A DNA stretch of 52,798 nucleotides from a virus. The DNA lies in IMG/VR virus record IMGVR_UViG_3300009551_000020, positions 1-52,798 of that record; one strand, 5' to 3'. The translations under genes were made by a program, and so were the position numbers. Numbering within the stretch: position 1 is the first letter of the stretch; every line of letters begins with the position of its first letter. The notes under the pieces were generated by a model, which was not told the origin of the DNA, did no database searches, and saw only the letters and a program-made list of their open reading frames with translations. Positions 38,613 to 46,890 of this stretch are shown piece by piece.

Positions 38613-40908
38613 AACGATGCGTCTCGTCTGCGTCGGGGGCTTTGATCGGCCAACGCCGGCCCCAATCGTCTATCATCCATTCGTCGAGAGTGTTTACGAT
38701 GCGTAGATATTCGGCCTTGTCGCCTTGCCCGTCTTTGACCTCGGTCACAATTTCGTCGTGTGTGTGCATCACGGGCAGGTAGACGCCCGTAAGCTCAAGG
38801 CGTACAAGCGAGTTCGCTTGCGGTTGCCGGGCGACGTTGGCTACCGAGTTTTGAGTTAAGACGCCCCCGTAAAGGTCCATGCGGACCCAACCGCCCTTGC
38901 CCTTCGTTTGGTTCGAGTTCCAACCAACGTAACTTAGTTCGAGTTCCCACGGTCTCGACCATTCCTTTTTAGCCGGCTCAAGGCGGGGCTCGTGGTACAC
39001 CAACGGAGCATAGCCGCCGGGCGGTTGGCAGTACAACACGTCGTTATGAACTTGGAACTTCACGCCGAGCGGGCCGGGGCGGTTGGTGAAGCAATGGCCG
39101 GGGTTTAGAACGGCCTCGATTGCCGCCCCTTCTAGCCCGTAGCGGCACTGCACCTCGTCGCGCTTGAACTTGTTACGTGTTTGGCCGCCCCATAACTCAA
39201 CAGTCGCGGGGGTCTTGGCTCGCATTCGCAAGATGAGTTGCTTTAGCTCGGCGTCGGTAACGTTGTCTAGGATGCCGTCTTTATCGAGCTTACGCCAACC
39301 CCCTAACCAAGCGCCGAAGCCGTTCGCGAGCGTGGGAACTTTGCCGTATAGTTGCCGGTCGGGATGGTGTTTGCCCGTTTGCTTTTTATATAGCTCGTAC
39401 TCTATAACGGGTGTGCCGGTTAGCTGCGAAGCTGTTTCTAGGTATATCGAGCCGTTGTTATGGAACACATCGAGAACCCATTTCTCGCCGGCAAGAGCCG
39501 CAGTCACGACGGCTTGTATAGCGCTGTAGTCTGACGACATAAGGCGCGTACCGTCGGCGGCAATGATGACCGAGCGTAAGCAATGCGTTATAACTTCCAA
39601 CGCTTCCATGGGCTCGTTGTCTTTGTCATCCCACGGGGGGCCGTTCTTGAACACGCCCTCGACGTACTCAAGGCTACGGCTCGCGAGCACGGCTAGCGCA
39701 AATTCGACTTGCTCGGGCTTGTTGAATTTTCCTTTAACAAGGTTCGCAACTTGTACGTTCTGCCCGTTCCAAAGCTGAGTATGCGCGGCCGCGAAGGCGT
39801 ATTGATCGCGCAAGCGCTCGTCGGGGCAGACTTGACAGCGCATTGCGTATAGTTTCTTGACACTGCCGAAGCTAAGGGTTCGACGTATTTCCAACACCCG
39901 TCGTACGGCGCGGGTGTGATTCTTTTCGAGTTCTTCCTCGACGATATCCTCGTCGAGCCCGTCGAGGTATACGCCTTGTGTTTTCAACCATTCTAGGGTT
40001 GGCTTCACCTCGTTGTGAGTCTGTACGGAACCGTTGGTTATCTGCCGCAGTTCTGCCCAATACTTGGCCTCAGCTTGTTGAATTATCGCGATACAATCGT
40101 CGATGACTTTCAAGTCGAGGCGCATGCCGCGATGGTTTATACGCTGGTCAACTTTCCAAATTGCAAGCTCGCGGGGCGGTAGGTCGGGTATGCGGGTCGA
40201 GGCTTCCGACTCGGCCATGATATCTTGCACGTTGTACGCGTCGAACTTGGCGAAGTCGAGCGGCGCAGTCTCGCGCGTCCAACGCGTAAGGCGATTGTTC
40301 TTCGTAGGGTTACGCGGTCGAGTCAACTTGCCGATAAGGTTCGAGCCTTCCTTATCCTTTTGTTGTGTTAGCTTCAGTACGCCGCCCGCGTCTTCTAGCT
40401 TACGAGGGTACGCGGCAAGAGCCGCCTTTGCCATGCAACACCGAAGTTGTTCAAGATACAACGGCGGCCAACCGAGCTTAGGAACACAATACAGGTTCCA
40501 AACGGTAGCCTCGAAAAACACGTTCCAAGCTTCGACGAGCCCCGTTACATCTTCTTCGACAGTCCATTCGCCGTTGGTAAACTCCCAAATACGATGTTGA
40601 TAGCGTTTGACCCAATTGAGCAACGGCGCGGGGTTGGGCATACCCGGCCGCCAGATTCGCGCACCCTCACCGTCTTTCAGGTTATAGGCAAGTTGAATGA
40701 TATCGAATGATGGATGTAGTACATAGTTGTAGGTTCCCACGACGGGCAACCCGCGCTTGGTCTTACCCGCCAGCGGCAACCCCTTCCATTTTTGCGTGCC
40801 GTCATCCCATAGAAACCCGGCCTCGCTGAAAGTCTCGAAGTCGGCCTCGGGTAGAATCGTCGCGAACCCGTTCATTACGGGTATTCGTTGCCCGACGGTA
40901 ACTAACAT
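38596..40908 (-). CDS. DNA polymerase, family A, with 3-5 exonuclease
   Basis: A 770-residue replicative polymerase. The exonuclease has Exo I DFETFSE (about residues 23-29) and a later KFDAYNVQDIMAESEAS. Polymerase motif A is SSDYSAIQAVVTAALAGE with Asp460, motif B RQLYGKVPTLANGFGAWLGG, and motif C THDEIVTEV with the catalytic HDE at 717-719. In motif A the residue normally Glu (steric gate, DYSxIE) is Gln465 (codon CAA). ATG 40908 follows GGGGG. The gene lies behind a terminator-like hairpin that separates it from the ssDNA-binding gene. Confidence 0.92.
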   Translation of the reverse strand: MLVTVGQRIPVMNGFATILPEADFETFSEAGFLWDDGTQKWKGLPLAGKTKRGLPVVGTYNYVLHPSFDIIQLAYNLKDGEGARIWRPGMPNPAPLLNWVKRYQHRIWEFTNGEWTVEEDVTGLVEAWNVFFEATVWNLYCVPKLGWPPLYLEQLRCCMAKAALAAYPRKLEDAGGVLKLTQQKDKEGSNLIGKLTRPRNPTKNNRLTRWTRETAPLDFAKFDAYNVQDIMAESEASTRIPDLPPRELAIWKVDQRINHRGMRLDLKVIDDCIAIIQQAEAKYWAELRQITNGSVQTHNEVKPTLEWLKTQGVYLDGLDEDIVEEELEKNHTRAVRRVLEIRRTLSFGSVKKLYAMRCQVCPDERLRDQYAFAAAHTQLWNGQNVQVANLVKGKFNKPEQVEFALAVLASRSLEYVEGVFKNGPPWDDKDNEPMEALEVITHCLRSVIIAADGTRLMSSDYSAIQAVVTAALAGEKWVLDVFHNNGSIYLETASQLTGTPVIEYELYKKQTGKHHPDRQLYGKVPTLANGFGAWLGGWRKLDKDGILDNVTDAELKQLILRMRAKTPATVELWGGQTRNKFKRDEVQCRYGLEGAAIEAVLNPGHCFTNRPGPLGVKFQVHNDVLYCQPPGGYAPLVYHEPRLEPAKKEWSRPWELELSYVGWNSNQTKGKGGWVRMDLYGGVLTQNSVANVARQPQANSLVRLELTGVYLPVMHTHDEIVTEVKDGQGDKAEYLRIVNTLDEWMIDDWGRRWPIKAPDADETHRYGKWE

Positions 40909-40922
40909 CTAACCCCCTAGAC

Positions 40923-40950
40923 AAAAAGGCCGGGGCTGTTAACCCCGGCC
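40923..40950 (-). terminator. Terminator between the ssDNA-binding and polymerase genes
   Basis: GGCCGGGG (40928-40935) and CCCCGGCC (40943-40950) form an eight-base perfect stem with a seven-base loop. TTTTT follows on the minus strand. It lies 32 bases after the ssDNA-binding gene and 15 bases before the polymerase ATG. It would lower polymerase expression relative to the ssDNA-binding protein. Confidence 0.85.
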
Positions 40951-40981
40951 GAGCTTAGTGCAGTCTCAACACTCCGTCACA

Positions 40982-41926
40982 TCAAACCATGTAGCCGTGC
41001 GCCCTCAACGTTGCGTCCGTCCAACCCGCCGCGATGAAAGCGGCGTACGTCTGACCGGCGGCCTTGTCGGTCATCTTCGGGCCGCTCGGGGCCGCTGGCG
41101 GCGGGGCCGGCGGCGCGGGCGGGGCGGCTGTTGCTCCGGGGGCCGGCGGCGCTCCCGGCGCACCAACAAACCCCGGCGCGGGCGAGACCGGAACTTGCGG
41201 GGGCGCGGCGTTCTGCGCGGGCGGGGGCGGCTGCGGGGCACCGTTCGGCGGGGGCGGCGTGGGCGAGCCCGAGGGCGCGGAAGCCGGTCGAGACCCTACC
41301 GGGGTCATACCGGCCGGGGCTGCGCCCGCTGGCGTTGCAAAGGCTTGTTTGAGGTCGGGGCCGCCCATGATTGGGTCGCCGAGCCCTTGCAACGCAACGC
41401 CCATGTGATTGAGATACACGCCCGGCGACTTGCCGGTGTTTCCCACGACCGACGCGGCGACGCGCACGTAGTCGCCACACTTCACCGCGCCTTTGTCTAA
41501 CAGGTACTGCGACCCATCGGCGTTGGTGAACTTGATTGGGAAACCGCTGTTGAAGGTGAAAACCCAATGACCGGGGTACCCTTCCTTATCGCACGGGCGT
41601 TGTTTGGCTTTGGCGCTCTTTACGGTCGAGTCACCGTCTTGCACCTTCCAAGAGAAGTCGGAACCGCCCGCCGCTTGCGGATGGTCGGCGAAGCCTTGGG
41701 CATGGATGATTTTGCCCTCGGGAGAATCCCACCAACCGGCCTCGCCGGGCTGTTTGGCGATGGCAAGGCCGAAACGGAAAGACAACTTCGGCGTACCGTC
41801 GTCGTTGTTGCCGAGCGGGTTGCCGTCGAAGTCTTTCGTACACGGGTCGTACAGACTGTTAGTACCGTTGTCGGCACCAGTCCAAACAATCCGGCCAATA
41901 CGAGTTGTGAACGGGGTCGCTTTCAT
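40982..41926 (-). CDS. Phage ssDNA-binding-like protein with proline-rich linker
   Basis: A 314-residue protein. Residues 1-190 resemble the OB-fold of gp2.5/DUF2815-type phage proteins: TTRIGRIVWTGADNGTNSLY, LSFRFGLAIAKQPGEAG, HWVFTFNSGFPIKFTNADG, and GDYVRVAASVVGNTGKSPG followed by VYLNHMGVAL. Residues about 205-275 are a Pro/Ala/Gly-rich linker. The C-terminus MTDKAAGQTYAAFIAAGWTD (ending AHGYMV) is a conserved tip in such proteins, probably a partner-binding element. The position between the nuclease and polymerase genes supports the role. Confidence 0.72.
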   Translation of the reverse strand: MKATPFTTRIGRIVWTGADNGTNSLYDPCTKDFDGNPLGNNDDGTPKLSFRFGLAIAKQPGEAGWWDSPEGKIIHAQGFADHPQAAGGSDFSWKVQDGDSTVKSAKAKQRPCDKEGYPGHWVFTFNSGFPIKFTNADGSQYLLDKGAVKCGDYVRVAASVVGNTGKSPGVYLNHMGVALQGLGDPIMGGPDLKQAFATPAGAAPAGMTPVGSRPASAPSGSPTPPPPNGAPQPPPPAQNAAPPQVPVSPAPGFVGAPGAPPAPGATAAPPAPPAPPPAAPSGPKMTDKAAGQTYAAFIAAGWTDATLRAHGYMV

Positions 41927-41932
41927 GTGCGG

Positions 41933-43063
41933 TTAGCTCCGAAAAAGTTTACGGGTGCGAACGGTGTCATCAGGTACGAGACGCATTGCGCCTCGGGGTC
42001 GGTGAGCGTAATCGTCTATAACAGCGGCGTCAATGCCCTTTTTAACGCACTGAGTCGGTGTTAGGACGGCAAGCGGCTTGCGTAAGTCGAACCCGAATAA
42101 GTCGCCGAGTTCGGCTATCTTATTCGCGGGTGCGTCATCTTTCCATTTCCATTTACCCTGCCCGGCTTCCATACCCCAATGCGGTATAGAGTGCCCCATA
42201 CGAGCGAGGTTCGATGCGTGCTCGTACAGTCCGGTGTACCGCGCTTCGAGGCGTTTGATTGCCTCTTTCAAGATGCGAAGCTCGGACCCTACCGCGTCGT
42301 CGGGCATTTCGCGAACCTCAGCCGTTCCCGAGTAGTCAACGACGGTAGCGGTTGAAGTCTGAAGCGTCTTACACACGTGACGCGCTTGGCAGTCGAGGCA
42401 ATGCCGGCCGGTTATCGTGGGCGGGTTAGGGCCGAGGGCGAGTTCAACGCGAGGTGCGATGACTTCCGCACATATGCGGTAAATCTCGCCAACGGTTGTT
42501 TTCCATTCCCTTACCGCTCCGTGTGTGTAGTTCCTCGGTTGCACGATGACCAACATAACCGGGAAGTCGAGCGGCAACCCGAGGAACCGGGCAATACCGG
42601 CGGCGTATGCTACAAGTTGATAATGCTCGAACACCTCAACGAATCGGTGCCCGTACTTGTAGTCGATGACCTTCAACAGTTTGAGGAAGGTTTCGAGGAT
42701 GTAGCGCCAATAATCGGGCGTACCCCAACACTCGGCGTGTACGTCGGGAATGCTGACGGCTTCCTCGTATCGGCCGCCGGCTTGCGCTTCCTCGGCGTAA
42801 ATCGCGGCCCCGTCAATCATGTCGTCGTCAATCTCGAAGTCGTAGCCGCCGACTTTTACCTTACGACCGAGCGGCCACGCGTCGCGATGTTCGTGCCCTT
42901 GCGCATGCTTCAGTGCTACGGTATGCGCGAGTTGCCCTTCGGCTTGTTCCTCCGTTGGTGGCGTTAGCTCGCCTTTGGCCTCGACTTGTTCTTGTAACTG
43001 CAAGCTACCCGGACAAGGAACCGTTAGGTGTAGCTTGCTCGGCATCACTCTCGCATGTGACAT
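41933..43063 (-). CDS. DUF2800 Cas4/RecB-like nuclease
   Basis: A 376-residue protein. ATG 43063 has GAGG six bases upstream. The N-terminus MPSKLHLTVPCPGSLQL and then EEQAEGQLAHTVALKHAQG match the DUF2800 start. The nuclease core is visible as LLKVIDYKYGHRFVEVF (Asp-x-Lys motif). A Cys cluster, HCLDCQARHVC, could hold an iron-sulphur cluster together with an N-terminal Cys, as in Cas4 proteins. It probably acts in recombination or end processing next to the ssDNA-binding protein. Confidence 0.8.
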   Translation of the reverse strand: MSHARVMPSKLHLTVPCPGSLQLQEQVEAKGELTPPTEEQAEGQLAHTVALKHAQGHEHRDAWPLGRKVKVGGYDFEIDDDMIDGAAIYAEEAQAGGRYEEAVSIPDVHAECWGTPDYWRYILETFLKLLKVIDYKYGHRFVEVFEHYQLVAYAAGIARFLGLPLDFPVMLVIVQPRNYTHGAVREWKTTVGEIYRICAEVIAPRVELALGPNPPTITGRHCLDCQARHVCKTLQTSTATVVDYSGTAEVREMPDDAVGSELRILKEAIKRLEARYTGLYEHASNLARMGHSIPHWGMEAGQGKWKWKDDAPANKIAELGDLFGFDLRKPLAVLTPTQCVKKGIDAAVIDDYAHRPRGAMRLVPDDTVRTRKLFRS

Positions 43064-43175
43064 GCTCGACCTCATCGTGTTCGTAGAAGAACGCCGGCCG
43101 GCGACCGTCATACAACAGCCAACCGACCGGCCCGACGAACAGCACAACGCCCGCGTTGTACCATTCGCCTTTCAT
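43005..43175 (-). CDS. Small membrane protein overlapping the DUF2800 start
   Basis: A 56-residue protein from ATG 43175, which overlaps the stop of the upstream proline-rich gene as TGATG. One hydrophobic segment lies at about residues 8-24 (AGVVLFVGPVGWLLYDG). An acidic part follows (FFYEHDEVEHVTCESDAEQ). Its last 59 bases overlap the DUF2800 gene in another frame. It fills the only gap in an otherwise contiguous operon. Confidence 0.6.
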   Translation of the reverse strand: MKGEWYNAGVVLFVGPVGWLLYDGRRPAFFYEHDEVEHVTCESDAEQATPNGSLSG

Positions 43176-44161
43176 CACATCAACCCGAGCGCCGCCGCGT
43201 CGATATCCTTCTCGACGCCGGGAATGAGGTGTTCAAACCCCTTCAACGCCATCAACGACGGCGACCCGTGGCTCGTGCAGATTTCCGAGACCTTGGCCGG
43301 CGTGATTTTGCCCGCTTTGGTGAGGTCGGTAATCTTGTCGATGAGCTTGCGGTAAGGTGTGAGCGCATCGCTTGCGCCCACGCCCCCAACGGCGGGTGCG
43401 GGCGGAACGGGCACAGATGACCCAACGCCGTTTGGTGCAGGCACGCCGGGAGCGGGGGCGACAGGCGGGACCGGGGGCACAGGCACGGAATTTGACCCGG
43501 TAGGAGTTGAGGCGAGGGGAAGAGACCCCCGGCGGGCGGCTAATTCAGCCGTGACCGACTGAACGAGCGCGGGGTCAACACCCTTTTTCAACTTCCAAGT
43601 GTTGTCTTTCTTCTTGCTCTTGCCTTTCTGGTGTATCCGTTCATCCCACGGCAACCCGGCGGCGTCTACCTCGGCAGACACAACACCCGGCGCACCCGCC
43701 GCAGTAGTCACACTCGAAGGGGCCGCGCTCGCGCCCGCAGTATTCACACTCGGGGGCGGCGGGGGTACGTTTCCCGTGTTGGTGCCCTCGTCGTCGCTGT
43801 CATCGTCGCCGTTGTCTTCGGTCGAGGGCGGCGGGGGTACTGGCGGCGCGGGCGGGGCCGGGGGCACGTTAGACGCAAGCGCCGACCCCGTGGGCGCGGT
43901 CGGGGCACTCGTCGAAGTATTCGCCGCAGCCGAGGCACCGACATTGCTCGCACCCGTAGCCGTTGCCGTTGCCGTTGCCGTTGCAGCCGGAGCAACGGGC
44001 GGCGCGGAAGGGGCCGCGCTAGTTCCCGTGGGAACTATCTCGTTTTCGTCGAGGTCGCCGATAGTGTGCAACATCAGGTACGCGGCGGCGCGGATCATAC
44101 GAAGCCGGCCGGGGTCTTTCGTAGTCGCGTCGTCGTGGTCGAAGTCTATATGAACGTGCAT
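43175..44161 (-). CDS. Proline/alanine-rich phage protein of unknown function
   Basis: A 328-residue protein from ATG 44161, eight bases after GGAG. Residues 1-40 form a small domain (HVHIDFDHDD, then RLRMIRAAAYLMLHTIGDL). Two long Pro/Ala/Thr/Val-rich linkers surround a conserved middle: GLPWDERIHQKGKSKKKDNT followed by WKLKKGVDPALV, a motif seen in many phage replication regions. The C-terminal 70 residues are a helical domain (YRKLIDKITDLTKAGKITPA). It is the first gene of the replication operon. One linker contains a six-base tandem repeat near 43961-43985. Confidence 0.72.
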   Translation of the reverse strand: MHVHIDFDHDDATTKDPGRLRMIRAAAYLMLHTIGDLDENEIVPTGTSAAPSAPPVAPAATATATATATGASNVGASAAANTSTSAPTAPTGSALASNVPPAPPAPPVPPPPSTEDNGDDDSDDEGTNTGNVPPPPPSVNTAGASAAPSSVTTAAGAPGVVSAEVDAAGLPWDERIHQKGKSKKKDNTWKLKKGVDPALVQSVTAELAARRGSLPLASTPTGSNSVPVPPVPPVAPAPGVPAPNGVGSSVPVPPAPAVGGVGASDALTPYRKLIDKITDLTKAGKITPAKVSEICTSHGSPSLMALKGFEHLIPGVEKDIDAAALGLM

Positions 44162-44189
44162 TGTGCGAACTCCGTCGTTTGCGTTGTGC

Positions 44190-44234
44190 TTGACAAGGGC
44201 GGCCAGTTTGCACAAAACTGACCGAACCGTCAAC
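44190..44234. promoter_or_regulatory. Divergent promoter region with operator
   Basis: Between the divergent genes at 44161 and 44252. The regulon palindrome ACTGAC-N6-GTCAAC lies at 44217-44234. On the minus strand TTGACG (44228-44233), a 17-base spacer and CAAACT (44205-44210) form a promoter for the proline-rich gene. On the plus strand a perfect TTGACA (44190-44195) with a weak AAAACT 18 bases later faces the TOPRIM gene. One operator could therefore control both operons. Confidence 0.65.
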
Positions 44235-44251
44235 TAAGGGGTCAACGCACC

Positions 44252-45139
44252 ATGGCAACCGAGAAGTACCGCTATTTCAATTTCGCCGACGGAACCCTCA
44301 CCCTCATCGACACTATGAACGAGATTATCGAGTCGTACGTCGGCAAGGGGTTCATGCTCACCATTCGACAGCTTTATTACCAATTGGTCGCACGCGACAT
44401 AATCGAGAACTCGCAAAAGAGCTACAAACGCGTAACCAGCATTGCGAACGACGCGCGCCTCGCCGGCCTCATGGATTGGGATGCCATCGAAGATAGAACG
44501 CGCGACTTCGTACGCCGTACTCGTTGGAAGAACGGGCAACAGATTCTCGAAGCCGCCGCAAGCTCGTTTCACGTTGATATGTGGCAACACCAACCGCGCC
44601 GGGTGTTTGTCATCATCGAGAAAGAGGCTCTTGTTGGTGTTCTGACGCCCGTGTGTCAGAAGTACGATACGCCCATACTCGCCGCTCGCGGGTATCCTTC
44701 CTGTACCGTACTGCGCGACTTCGCCCTCGAAGACATTATGCCGTTCATGGATACGCAAGACGTAACCATACTACACCTCGGCGACCATGACCCGAGCGGC
44801 ATAGACATGACTCGCGACCTAACCGAGCGTATCCGTTTGTTCTCCCGCGATGAGGGGCACACGGTCGAGTTAGTACGTCTTGCGCTCACCATGGAACAGA
44901 TACAAGAGCGTAGCCCGCCGCCTAACCCGGCCAAGACGACCGACTCTCGCTTTCAGCAGTACATGGAACAGTTCGGCAACGAGTCGTGGGAACTCGACGC
45001 GCTTCCGCCCGAGTACCTTGTGAACCTCGTCGAAACTGAAATTCTCGAACGTGTAGAAGAGGCGCAATGGCAAGCTGACCAACGCCGCGTAGCCGACGTA
45101 CAAAAGCGTATCCGCAAGGCCGCCGAGTCGTTCGCGTAA
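44252..45139 (+). CDS. TopoVIA/Spo11-like TOPRIM protein
   Basis: A 295-residue protein. Residues about 30-75 look like a winged helix: FMLTIRQLYYQLVARDIIEN and RVTSIANDARLAGLMDWDAI. A TOPRIM domain follows, with VFVIIEKEALVGVL (acidic Glu), ARGYPSCTVLRDFA and ILHLGDHDPSGIDMTRDL (Asp-x-Asp). This winged helix plus TOPRIM order is that of topoisomerase VI subunit A relatives. TopoVIA cuts DNA with a winged-helix tyrosine; Tyr37 or Tyr38 in LYYQL are candidates. No subunit B is visible; the adjacent SF2 helicase could be the partner ATPase. Confidence 0.65.
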   Translation: MATEKYRYFNFADGTLTLIDTMNEIIESYVGKGFMLTIRQLYYQLVARDIIENSQKSYKRVTSIANDARLAGLMDWDAIEDRTRDFVRRTRWKNGQQILEAAASSFHVDMWQHQPRRVFVIIEKEALVGVLTPVCQKYDTPILAARGYPSCTVLRDFALEDIMPFMDTQDVTILHLGDHDPSGIDMTRDLTERIRLFSRDEGHTVELVRLALTMEQIQERSPPPNPAKTTDSRFQQYMEQFGNESWELDALPPEYLVNLVETEILERVEEAQWQADQRRVADVQKRIRKAAESFA

Positions 45140-46890
45140 TGCTTCGTGACTTCCAACAAGAGGTAGAGAACGGAATCTTTACCTCTTGGAACGAGCCAAA
45201 CGTTTTCAATGTAATGTCGGTCATGCCCACGGGGGCGGGTAAAACCGTTCTCATGGGCGACATTATAGGTAAGATGAGCCGGCCGACGTGTGCCATTGCG
45301 CACCGTCAAGAGCTTGTTTCTCAGGTATCGCTAGCGCTCAACCGTGAAGGCATCCATCACGGCATCATTGCGCCGAAGACAACTCAACAACAGATTATCA
45401 GGTTACACCATGAAACTCATGGTTACAGCCGTTATAGCTATCGTTCTGACGTGCGTGTTGCCGGTGTTGATTCCCTCCGTGATGCTGATACTAAAGACCG
45501 CTGGTTTGCTTCGGTTGGCCTTACAGTAATCGACGAGGGGCACCATGTACTTACAGCCAACAAATGGGGTAAGGCGTTTACTCTCTTTCCTAACTCGCGT
45601 GGTCTGTTTCTTACTGCTCATGCCTATAGGGCTGACGGCTGCGGCCTTGGTCGTCATGCTAGCGGCCTCGTTGATAGGCTTGTGCTTGGCCCTACTTGTC
45701 GCGAGCTTATTACTCGCGGCTTTCTAACTGACTACGACATCTATTGCCCCGAGTCTGACATTGACTTTTCAGAAGTCGAGATTAGCCCGACTACGGGCGA
45801 CCTCGTGTTACCGCAGCTTCGGGCCGCAACTCACAAGTCGAAACAACTCGTCGGCGACGTAGTGAAGGAATACTTGCGGCTCGCCCCCGGCAAGTTAGGA
45901 GTTACGTTTGCTGTTGATATCGAAGAAGCAAAGAAAATCGCGGCGGCGTTCAACGCCTCGGGAGTGCCCGCAGAAATCATTACGGCAAAGACTCCTATTA
46001 CAGTGCGAGGCCAATTTATGCGAATGTTCCGTGAGCGGCGCATTCTGCAATTGGTTTCCGTTGACTGTTTGGGAGAAGGTGTTGACGTGCCTGCTATCGA
46101 GGTTGTATCGCTGGCGCGTCGAACGGCGTCGTTTCAATTGTACGCACAACAAACGGGCCGAGCGCTTCGAGTGTTGGTTAGCGATGACGAGGCGCGCGTA
46201 TGGGGAAATTACTCGGATTGGGAACGCCTCGCGCGTATTGCAGCCTCGTCAAAGCCGCGAGCGATTATCATAGACCACGTTGGCAACACGGTTTACTTTG
46301 CTCAGTATCACGGCCGCTTGTGTTCGCGGCAGTCGTACACACTCGACGACCGCGAGTCAAAGACACGCCCACGTAATGGCCCCGATTCGCTTCGCCCTTG
46401 CTCGCAAGGCTTCCGGCCGCCCGATACAACAATCATAAAAGGGTGTTTGAAACCCTATGAGAAGTTTTACACGTCGTGCCCTTACTGCGGCGTCGTGCCC
46501 TACGTTGCCGGCCGTGCGCAGCCTGAGCAAGTTGACGGCGATATCGTCTTACTCGACCCTGCCGTTCTTGTAGCCTTGCAGAACGAAATTGCGAAGATTG
46601 ACGGGCCGCCGCCCCCGGTATACGACGGCGCGGTCGGGGGCGCGATAGTCAAGAACCATTACAACCGCCAGCGACACCAAGCGAGCTTGCGGCATGTTAT
46701 GGCGCTATGGGGCGGTTGGCGTATTCACCTCGGCGAAGACTTGCGCCAAGCGCAGAAACGGTTTTATCTTACCTACGGGGTTGACGTTGTAACGGCGTGT
46801 ACCCTCGGCGTGGGCGAGGCTGACGGGCTCGCGGCACGGATACAGAAAGACCTAACAGATAACGGCGTAGTCGAGGCAATGGCCGCATGA
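45139..46890 (+). CDS. SF2 DEAD/DEAH-type helicase
   Basis: A 583-residue helicase starting one base into the previous stop. Motif I is MPTGAGKTVLM, II VIDEGHH, III LTAHAYRADGCGLG, V LVSVDCLGEGVDVPAIEVV and VI QLYAQQTGRALR. In relatives motif III is usually TATP; here it is TAHA, and this change lies inside a stretch (45409-45727) where codon use differs sharply and the +1 frame encodes two hydrophobic ORFs. After the helicase core there is a CPYCGVVPYVAG zinc-knuckle-like element and a helical C-terminal domain. It probably unwinds DNA for replication. Confidence 0.85.
   Translation: MLRDFQQEVENGIFTSWNEPNVFNVMSVMPTGAGKTVLMGDIIGKMSRPTCAIAHRQELVSQVSLALNREGIHHGIIAPKTTQQQIIRLHHETHGYSRYSYRSDVRVAGVDSLRDADTKDRWFASVGLTVIDEGHHVLTANKWGKAFTLFPNSRGLFLTAHAYRADGCGLGRHASGLVDRLVLGPTCRELITRGFLTDYDIYCPESDIDFSEVEISPTTGDLVLPQLRAATHKSKQLVGDVVKEYLRLAPGKLGVTFAVDIEEAKKIAAAFNASGVPAEIITAKTPITVRGQFMRMFRERRILQLVSVDCLGEGVDVPAIEVVSLARRTASFQLYAQQTGRALRVLVSDDEARVWGNYSDWERLARIAASSKPRAIIIDHVGNTVYFAQYHGRLCSRQSYTLDDRESKTRPRNGPDSLRPCSQGFRPPDTTIIKGCLKPYEKFYTSCPYCGVVPYVAGRAQPEQVDGDIVLLDPAVLVALQNEIAKIDGPPPPVYDGAVGGAIVKNHYNRQRHQASLRHVMALWGGWRIHLGEDLRQAQKRFYLTYGVDVVTACTLGVGEADGLAARIQKDLTDNGVVEAMAA
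45410..45529 (+). CDS. Candidate overprinted small membrane protein A (inside the helicase gene)
   Basis: A 39-residue ORF in the +1 frame of the helicase, from ATG 45410 to TAA 45529. AGG lies seven bases upstream. It is almost entirely one hydrophobic segment (VTAVIAIVLTCVLPVLIPSV) with a short Lys/Arg C-terminus. The helicase codons over this ORF end in T far more often than elsewhere. Since the helicase third base is the second base of this frame, T there gives hydrophobic residues. Either the small protein is selected, or unusual helicase codon use makes a hydrophobic shadow. Confidence 0.45.
   Translation: MKLMVTAVIAIVLTCVLPVLIPSVMLILKTAGLLRLALQ
45545..45727 (+). CDS. Candidate overprinted small membrane protein B (inside the helicase gene)
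   Basis: A 60-residue ORF in the same frame as A, 15 bases after its stop, from ATG 45545 to TAA 45727, with a strong GAGGGG site four bases upstream. It has two predicted membrane segments (FLTRVVCFLLLMPIGLTAAA, then LVVMLAASLIGLCLALLVAS) and almost no charged residues outside the first 20. Size and layout resemble small holins or pore-forming peptides. The altered helicase codon use ends at this ORF's stop. The gene covers the mutated helicase motif III. Confidence 0.5.
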   Translation: MYLQPTNGVRRLLSFLTRVVCFLLLMPIGLTAAALVVMLAASLIGLCLALLVASLLLAAF

